From contig SKSI01000031.1 in the NCBI GenBank assembly GCA_007123065.1, positions 1-5,959 on the forward strand: a stretch of DNA of 5,959 nt. The letters run 5' to 3'. How positions within the stretch are numbered: position 1 is the stretch's first letter; each line of letters opens with the position of its first letter. Under the pieces are notes generated by a model that had not been told where the DNA came from, searched no databases, and saw only the letters and a program-made list of their open reading frames with translations. The translations under genes were made by a program, and so were the position numbers. This stretch comes from Bacteroidales bacterium (GTDB lineage: Bacteria > Bacteroidota > Bacteroidia > Bacteroidales > UBA7960). This document shows positions 1-4,529 of the stretch, piece by piece.

Positions 1-128
1 AACTAAACAACTCAACAACTCAACAACTCAACAACTCAACAACTAAACAACTCAACAACTCAACAACTCAACAACTCAACAACTCAACAACTCAACAACT
101 AAACAACTCAACAACTCAACAACTCAAC
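1..128. repeat. Octamer tandem array, unit AACTCAAC, 16 copies (left array)
   Basis: Sixteen uninterrupted 8-bp units fill this stretch, starting at the first base of the window, so the array probably continues outside it. Thirteen units read AACTCAAC. Copies 1, 6 and 13 (1-8, 41-48, 97-104) read AACTAAAC, a single C-to-A change. There are no indels and no unique spacers. The array ends three bases before the threonine aldolase stop codon (132-134, minus strand), so it forms the immediate 3' flank of that gene. On the minus strand the unit is GTTGAGTT and supplies a TGA every 8 nt, which closes all three frames within 24 nt. The unit is one base different from the reverse complement of the array at 1180-1263. 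Its function is unknown. Confidence 0.97.
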
Positions 129-131
129 ATT

Positions 132-1163
132 TTAAAGTGCTTCCTTCAAGGCTTCAACAAAATTCTCAATATCCTCTTCCGTAGTATTAAAGGCGGTCAT
201 CCAGCGAACTTCGTTTCGTGTGGCGTCCCACATATAGAAAAAGTACTTTCGTTTTAGCTTTTCTATTGCTTCCGGAGGAACTATTGCAAAAACCGCGTTT
301 GTTTCAACTTGTTGTGTAATTTCAACCCCCATGATGTCTTTTACTTTATCAGCCAAAAGGGCAGCCATCTCATTTGCATGACGGGCGTTGTGCAGCCAGA
401 GGTCATTTGACAGGAGAGCCGAAAACTGTGCGCTTACATAACGCATTTTTGACAGCAGCTGCATGCTTTGTTTTCGGGTGTATTCATATTCTTTCGCCAG
501 GTCCTGATTGAAAAAGACAACTGCTTCTGCACCCATTGCCCCGTTTTTTGTGCCACCAAAAGATAAAACATCCACACCTGCATATTTTGTCAGATCAGCC
601 AGGGATACTTTCAGGCTCGCGGCAGCATTGGCCAGTCGTGCACCATCCATATGCAGATAAAGATCAAACTCATTTGCAAATGCAGCAATCTCTTCGATTT
701 CCTTTATGGTGTATACGCGCCCCATTTCAGTAGACTGCGTAATTGATATCACTTTAGGCTGAGCGTGGTGAGGAAAGCCCAAAGAAAGCATAAGCGGGCG
801 CATCTGATCAACATGTACCTTGCCATCCTCTGATGGCAGGCGCAATAATTTACAGCCTGCATACTTTTCTGGAGCACCGCATTCATCCTGATGCATGTGG
901 GCCTTGTCTGAGCAAATCACCGCGTGGTATGATCTTGTGATGTGATCCAAAACGGAAACATTGGCTCCGGTTCCCGTACAGACAAAATAAACGGCAATAT
1001 CCCTTCCAAACAACTCCTTGAATTTTTGTTCTGCATCAAGCGTATAAATATCGTCACCATAACCAATGGCATCTCCTTGATTGGCTTTTGCAATGGCGCG
1101 TATCACGCTTTCATGAACAGGGGCATTGTTATCACTGGCAAAACTCTTGATCATGTTTTTCAT
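132..1163 (-). CDS. ltaE: Low-specificity L-threonine aldolase (PLP fold-type I)
   Basis: A 343-aa cytoplasmic enzyme expected to cleave L-threonine or L-allo-threonine to glycine and acetaldehyde using pyridoxal phosphate; the length is normal for the family (Beta_elim_lyase domain). Visible signatures: SDNNAP at residues 10-15, where the family usually begins; the cofactor-phosphate segment CTGTGAN (62-68); H89 and E94 in the H-x4-E-x-GA segment that stacks on the cofactor; HMDGAR at 171-176 with the pyridine-binding D173; SFGGTKNG at 201-208 with the Schiff-base lysine K206; and EVRWMTAFNTTEEDIE near the C terminus with a substrate-binding arginine, probably R320. The ATG at 1163 is preceded by CCTACCATC, with no Shine-Dalgarno; a second ATG (residue 4) is also possible. 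The gene lies between two octamer arrays. No promoter is recognisable in the 170 bp upstream, so it may be read through from the racemase gene. The stereospecificity and exact substrate are inferred from the family. Confidence 0.93.
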   Translation of the reverse strand: MKNMIKSFASDNNAPVHESVIRAIAKANQGDAIGYGDDIYTLDAEQKFKELFGRDIAVYFVCTGTGANVSVLDHITRSYHAVICSDKAHMHQDECGAPEKYAGCKLLRLPSEDGKVHVDQMRPLMLSLGFPHHAQPKVISITQSTEMGRVYTIKEIEEIAAFANEFDLYLHMDGARLANAAASLKVSLADLTKYAGVDVLSFGGTKNGAMGAEAVVFFNQDLAKEYEYTRKQSMQLLSKMRYVSAQFSALLSNDLWLHNARHANEMAALLADKVKDIMGVEITQQVETNAVFAIVPPEAIEKLKRKYFFYMWDATRNEVRWMTAFNTTEEDIENFVEALKEAL

Positions 1164-1179
1164 GATGGTAGGTTTGTAT

Positions 1180-1263
1180 GTTGATTTGTTGATTTGTTGA
1201 TTTGTTGATTTGTTGATTTGTTGATTTGTTGATTTGTTGATTTGTTGATTTGTTGATTTGTTA
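1180..1263. repeat. Octamer tandem array, unit GTTGATTT, 10 copies (right array)
   Basis: Ten perfect copies of GTTGATTT, equivalent to TTGATTTG in another phase, run from 1180 to 1259. A decaying edge (GTTAATTA) follows. No internal copy carries a substitution, unlike the left array. It begins 17 bp upstream of the threonine aldolase ATG and would form that gene's 5' leader if transcription starts further upstream. In the gene's direction the unit is AAATCAAC. It contains no G, no stop codon in any frame and no ATG, GTG or TTG, so a leader made of it should be unstructured and free of competing starts. The perfect copies suggest recent expansion or homogenisation (inference). Confidence 0.97.
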
Positions 1264-1333
1264 ATTAGAAACCAAGGTCCAGGTTATATTTCGGTTTGAC
1301 AGGTCAAGCCCTGTTATTACGGCCTTTTCACTT

Positions 1334-2485
1334 TTACGGAACAATCTGTCTTGGGATGTTTGCAGGCAGGCGTGTCAGCAGTTGGTAGTTCAGCTGTTCA
1401 CTCATTTCACAGAATGAAGATATACTGATGCTCAAACGCTTCTGCTTGCCAATGATAACCACTTCATCACCACGTTCAACGCCTGGAATATCGGTAACGT
1501 TTACTGTCATCGTGTTCATTGTTACTGTTCCTACCACCGGCACCCTTCGTCCTCTGATCAGAACTCTGCCGGTATTGCTCAGAGCGCGGCTGAATCCGTT
1601 GGCATAACCCACGGGGATGATGGCAATCTTCATCTTTTTGTTTGCCAGGTAGGAGCTTCCGTAACCAATAAAGTTCCCGGCTTCAACATGTTTAACAACC
1701 ATAACCCTCGATTTCCATTCAAGCATTCTTTTAAGCAGATTTCTTTCTTTGGAATCTTTTCGAAAGCGAAACATGTGTGTTTCAGGGCTTGGCCAGAATC
1801 CATACTGGGCAATTCCGAAACGTACCATATCCATAATAGTGTTCGGATAGGTCAGTGCCGCTGCTGAACAAGCGGTATGGCGCAACTCAGGCTGAAGTCC
1901 ATTGCGTAAAAAATACCTGTTAAACTTCCTGTACAGGCTGATCTGGTTTTTTATACGCAAATAGTTTGAAAGACTTTCCGCCCCGGCATAATGGGTGCAT
2001 AACCCTTTGAAAACAAAATCCTCCTTTTCCTGGTTTAAAAAGTCAATCAAGTTGCTAAGGTTTTCATAATCAAAACCTGTTCTGTTAAAGCCTGTTTCCA
2101 CTTCAATGTGTATGATCGCTTTTTTTTTGATTTTTTTTGCTGTTTCTACAGCATTATGCAGGCGACACATGTCAAACACAAAAAACTCAATGCCATGTTC
2201 GATCGCCCATTCCATTTCATCATCATCGATAAATCCCATGATCATGATACTACTTTTGGGAGATATCACCTCGTGAGCATCCAATGCCTCTTTTGCGGAA
2301 AAAACCGAAAAATGCCTGATTCCGGATTCTTCAGCCATTGGAATAATGTTATCTATACCGTGGCCATAGGCATTTCCTTTAATCACAGAAGAAAAGACCA
2401 CATCCTTACCAATGATCTTTTTCAAATAACGGATATTTGATTTATACGCTTTTTTGCTGATCTCTATGTATGAAGTATTAAACAT
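1334..2485 (-). CDS. alr: Alanine racemase-family PLP enzyme (stand-alone, divergent active site)
   Basis: A 383-aa fold-type III PLP enzyme with an N-terminal alanine-racemase barrel and a C-terminal beta domain, of normal length for the family. It is expected to interconvert L- and D-amino acids in the cytoplasm. Visible: VIKGNAYGHG (34-43) with Schiff-base K36 and Y40; ETGFNRTG (130-137) with R135; H165; HTACSAA (203-209) with S207; MVRFGIAQYG (220-229) with the pyridine-nitrogen R222; GYGSSY (274-279) with the probable catalytic base Y275; PVGYANG (291-297); MNT (323-325), usually MDQ; and NYQ with Y367. By eye, the usual carbamylated lysine is E128 and the usual Asp after Met is N324, so substrate preference may not be alanine. 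The ATG lies inside the end of the M20 gene (8-bp overlap), which implies translational coupling. The leader is A-rich without a Shine-Dalgarno. An A8-TC-A9 tract encodes Lys-rich residues 118-122. Alr is often fused to MurF in Bacteroidota, so this may be a second, specialised racemase. Confidence 0.87.
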   Translation of the reverse strand: MFNTSYIEISKKAYKSNIRYLKKIIGKDVVFSSVIKGNAYGHGIDNIIPMAEESGIRHFSVFSAKEALDAHEVISPKSSIMIMGFIDDDEMEWAIEHGIEFFVFDMCRLHNAVETAKKIKKKAIIHIEVETGFNRTGFDYENLSNLIDFLNQEKEDFVFKGLCTHYAGAESLSNYLRIKNQISLYRKFNRYFLRNGLQPELRHTACSAAALTYPNTIMDMVRFGIAQYGFWPSPETHMFRFRKDSKERNLLKRMLEWKSRVMVVKHVEAGNFIGYGSSYLANKKMKIAIIPVGYANGFSRALSNTGRVLIRGRRVPVVGTVTMNTMTVNVTDIPGVERGDEVVIIGKQKRLSISISSFCEMSEQLNYQLLTRLPANIPRQIVP

Positions 2486-3647
2486 TTTTGTTGATTTTTA
2501 CCAGTTGGTCTGCAATATGAAAGAACATGTTCACGCCGGTTTCAAGTATCTCGTCAGGGAAGTCATAATCGTGGTTATGCAGGCTGGCATGGCCTTTGCC
2601 AGAACCAATTCCAAAAAGCGCTCCGGGATATGCTGAAGTGAAATGGCCAAAGTCCTCGGACCACCTGAAAGGCTTTTCGATATGAATTGACGCAGCACCC
2701 GACCTGGTGATGGCCTGGTGGATTATTTCTGTAGCCTGGGGATCATTAATTGTTGCCGGAAATTCTTCAGTGTAATCAGTATCACAGCTGATGTCATGCT
2801 TTTTGTGAAGTTTCCTGATAAGCTGAACGGCTTTATCTTTCATGATTGACATATCTTCATCCAGATAGGACCTTAATGTGGCCATTACCAGCGCTTTGCC
2901 AGGATTTGTCCCGAAGGCAACTTCACCCAGACGCGCATGGATGATGGTAAGCAACACGAAGTCGTGAAAACCGGCCTCCGATCGCGGGATTTCCATCAAA
3001 CCCTGCAACAGTTCTGTCATCATGTGCACCGGACTATTACCCTGCTCGGGATGCGCCGCATGCGAAGACCTGCCTTTTAAGTCCATGATCATGCCGGTTG
3101 AAGCAGAAGCAAATGGGCCATCCTTGAATATGACTGCATTTTTTTCGTATCCCGGCAGGTTGTGAAGGGCAAAGGCATAATCGGGCCTGATTTCTTCAAA
3201 TTTGGGATCGGCAATCACTTTTGCCGCGCCCTGTCCGGTTTCTTCTTCGGGCTGGAAAAGCAATATGATCCGCCCTTGTGATGGCCTGTGGTTTTTTAGT
3301 ATTGTTGACACGCCGGCCAGGATCGCCATGTGTCCATCGTGTCCGCACTTATGAGAAACGCCTGAAATCTGGCTGCGATGTGCAAAACCATTCACTTCAT
3401 CAATGGGTAGCGCATCAAGATCGGCACGCAATAAGACAGCAGGTCCTGGTTTACCTGAATCATAAACTGCAGCAACCCCATAGCCCCCAAGTCCTTCGAT
3501 TAACCGGTCAGGTTCATTTTTCGTCACATACTCTGTTATGCGCCGGGAAGTACGCTTCTCCTGACCTGACACTTCCGGATAAGAATGAAGCGTTTTACGA
3601 AGTTTAGTAATCTCTTCAAGTTGATTTTTTCCCAAAACAGAATGCAT
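2478..3647 (-). CDS. M20-family metal-dependent amidohydrolase (N-acyl-amino-acid hydrolase, M20D-like)
   Basis: A 389-aa cytoplasmic binuclear-metal hydrolase predicted to remove an acyl group from an N-acyl or conjugated amino acid, as in HipO, ILR1-like and aminoacylase relatives. Visible: HSYPEVSGQE near the N terminus; RADLDALPI (74-82); CGHDGH (101-106) with metal ligands C101 and H103; FQPEEETGQGA (131-141), where E135 should be the catalytic base and E136 a ligand; ALHN with H162; SSHAAHPEQGNSP (194-206), the small-domain segment; WSEDFGHF around 329-336; and LHNHDYDFPD with ligand H357. I chose the ATG at 3647. The frame can extend to a TTG at 3701, adding 18 basic residues, but a likely promoter -7 box lies inside that extension and 389 aa is typical of the family. 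Its stop overlaps the alanine racemase start by 8 bp. There is no signal peptide. The exact substrate cannot be read from the sequence. Confidence 0.92.
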   Translation of the reverse strand: MHSVLGKNQLEEITKLRKTLHSYPEVSGQEKRTSRRITEYVTKNEPDRLIEGLGGYGVAAVYDSGKPGPAVLLRADLDALPIDEVNGFAHRSQISGVSHKCGHDGHMAILAGVSTILKNHRPSQGRIILLFQPEEETGQGAAKVIADPKFEEIRPDYAFALHNLPGYEKNAVIFKDGPFASASTGMIMDLKGRSSHAAHPEQGNSPVHMMTELLQGLMEIPRSEAGFHDFVLLTIIHARLGEVAFGTNPGKALVMATLRSYLDEDMSIMKDKAVQLIRKLHKKHDISCDTDYTEEFPATINDPQATEIIHQAITRSGAASIHIEKPFRWSEDFGHFTSAYPGALFGIGSGKGHASLHNHDYDFPDEILETGVNMFFHIADQLVKINKNV

Positions 3648-3664
3648 ACTGGCTTTTTTTTTGC

Positions 3665-3672
3665 CAAAGTTA
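3665..3672 (-). promoter_or_regulatory. Candidate Bacteroidota -7 promoter element TAACTTTG upstream of the M20 gene
   Basis: On the minus strand this octamer reads TAACTTTG, an exact match to the Bacteroidota sigma-ABfr -7 consensus TAnnTTTG. It lies 17 bp before the ATG at 3647, so initiation would fall within or beside the A9 run at 3654-3662 and leave a very short leader. The -33 element is weak: the nearest candidate is a TTGG about 25 bp upstream, against the usual TTTG at roughly 19-21 bp. The match and position are seen; activity is inferred. If real, it would let the amidohydrolase-racemase pair be expressed independently of the receptor operon. Confidence 0.5.
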
Positions 3673-3693
3673 GGTTTTTTTGAGAAAAAGCGG

Positions 3694-3721
3694 ATTGCCA
3701 ATTGTCGATTACCGATTTTCG
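3694..3721. repeat. Degenerate heptamer repeat, consensus ATTnnCG, four units
   Basis: Four adjacent 7-bp units fit ATTnnCG on the plus strand: ATTGCCA, ATTGTCG, ATTACCG and ATTTTCG (the first ends in A instead of G). They occupy the gap between the DUF2271-like gene and the M20 gene. The last unit also forms a small hairpin with flanking bases, ACCGA-TTT-TCGGT at 3711-3723, directly after the upstream gene's stop codon. Only an isolated run of five U, about 22 nt downstream of it, could serve as a tract, so I do not call it a terminator. Four short, diverged units could be chance, but neighbouring intergenic regions also carry short-period repeats. Confidence 0.5.
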
Positions 3722-3723
3722 GT

Positions 3724-4524
3724 TTATCTCTCAGATATTCTCAATTTGACTGATTGGGTGATGTCAAGGGCTGTTGTAATAGTGCTCAGGTCTTCGTAGA
3801 GCTTACCATTCTGGCCTGACCAGTGGCTGTGACCGATTGGTAAAAGTTCAAACTCCCGAGTGCCGCTGTCGAGATCAACAACAGCCTCATAAACAAGGGC
3901 GGGCTGACTCGACGACATATATTGCTCATCTCCCGGAAATTTGCTATTGGTCCAATATTCATTCCAGTCCCAACTCTGGTTGATCTCAAAAAGCACACGG
4001 AATTGCCTTAATCCTTCATCAGGGGTTTGCGCGTGCACGATGAAGCTGGCTTTTGGCGTAGGTCCGGTTACTCCATCGGGCATCGGCTCCTCCTGTGTCG
4101 GGAGGTAATAACCATCTTCAGCCTGTATGCCTCTTTGATGGCCCCAATAGGGAAGGGCTGCAGGTCTCCGCACAGGCCCAGGCATCCATCGCCCTGTGGA
4201 GGGATCTCCATGTTTGAACACTCCCTTGCCAATCGATTCTGCAATGTATAAGGTTTGAACATAATTGCCTTCCAAATCCTCAAGCCAGAGCGCCATGAGG
4301 GGATGGTTATGCGCGCTGCCTTTTTTGAAAATGATATCAATGTTTATTCCCCGGGATGGATATTCAGCAAAAATCGTATCCCAAACCTCAACCGGGGCTG
4401 AACGTTTTCTAAACAGCTGTTCTGCTTCTGCCTGCATCGGTATAAGAGAAACCAGCAAGACACAAAGAACAAGAGGTAAAACCAGATTCATAACAGCAAA
4501 TTTATTTTTTTGTGAATTGTCCAT
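3724..4524 (-). CDS. Secreted protein resembling DUF2271 periplasmic proteins
   Basis: A 266-aa exported protein with no assignable reaction. Residues 1-34 form a signal peptide: a short charged start, a hydrophobic core of L, V and C (13-29), then QAEA and a plausible signal peptidase I cut after A34. No lipobox is evident. The mature part is rich in W, H and P. Notable segments are HNHPLMALWLEDLEGNYVQTL (from 72), PDGVTGPTPKASF (149-161), FEINQSWDWNEYW (179-191) and GHSHWSGQNGKLYEDL (231-246). The 'alW-ED-G-yvqTL' opening and the later 'DgvTGpTP' segment recall DUF2271 (COG3656-type) proteins, which are often encoded beside TonB-dependent receptors and PepSY proteins. This assignment is from memory of the pattern, not a search. 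The start is 5 bp after the receptor's stop, so the two are almost certainly co-transcribed. His-rich motifs could suggest metal binding, which is unproven. The ATG at 4491 (residue 12) is an alternative start that keeps the signal peptide. Confidence 0.75.
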   Translation of the reverse strand: MDNSQKNKFAVMNLVLPLVLCVLLVSLIPMQAEAEQLFRKRSAPVEVWDTIFAEYPSRGINIDIIFKKGSAHNHPLMALWLEDLEGNYVQTLYIAESIGKGVFKHGDPSTGRWMPGPVRRPAALPYWGHQRGIQAEDGYYLPTQEEPMPDGVTGPTPKASFIVHAQTPDEGLRQFRVLFEINQSWDWNEYWTNSKFPGDEQYMSSSQPALVYEAVVDLDSGTREFELLPIGHSHWSGQNGKLYEDLSTITTALDITQSVKLRISER

Positions 4525-4529
4525 TTCGA

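Noticed and set aside
1..128. Possible CRISPR array because of regular repeats
   Set aside because: Units are 8 bp, directly adjacent, with no unique spacers and no cas genes, so this is a simple tandem repeat.
132..1263. Aldolase gene with its flanking arrays as an insertion sequence or transposon
   Set aside because: There is no transposase, and the inverted arrays are simple octamers, not unique terminal repeats. No target-site duplication can be tested because the left array runs off the window.
1285..1292. TATATTTC on the plus strand as a -7 box
   Set aside because: The last base is wrong, the nearest TTTG is about 24 bp away, and it would only drive antisense transcription into the racemase gene.
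1296..1307. Palindrome TTGACAGGTCAA downstream of the racemase as a terminator or operator
   Set aside because: The stem leaves only a 2-4 nt loop, the flanking pairs on the transcribed strand include a C-A mismatch, and no U run follows. One short palindrome is not enough to call an operator.
1281..1307. Sigma70-like promoter (TTGACC then TATAAC, minus strand) for the aldolase gene
   Set aside because: The boxes are only 13 bp apart, too close for a functional pair, and Bacteroidota use a different consensus. No TAnnTTTG is present on this strand here.
2490..2500. Single GTTGATTT copy near the end of the M20 gene (and another near 3620) as outlying members of the arrays
   Set aside because: Each is one isolated AT-rich octamer inside coding sequence that explains it (Lys-Ile-Asn codons near 2490), so coincidence is the simpler reading.
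3711..3723. Hairpin ACCGA-TTT-TCGGT after the DUF2271-like gene as an intrinsic terminator
   Set aside because: The stem is only five base pairs and the nearest U run is about 22 nt downstream.
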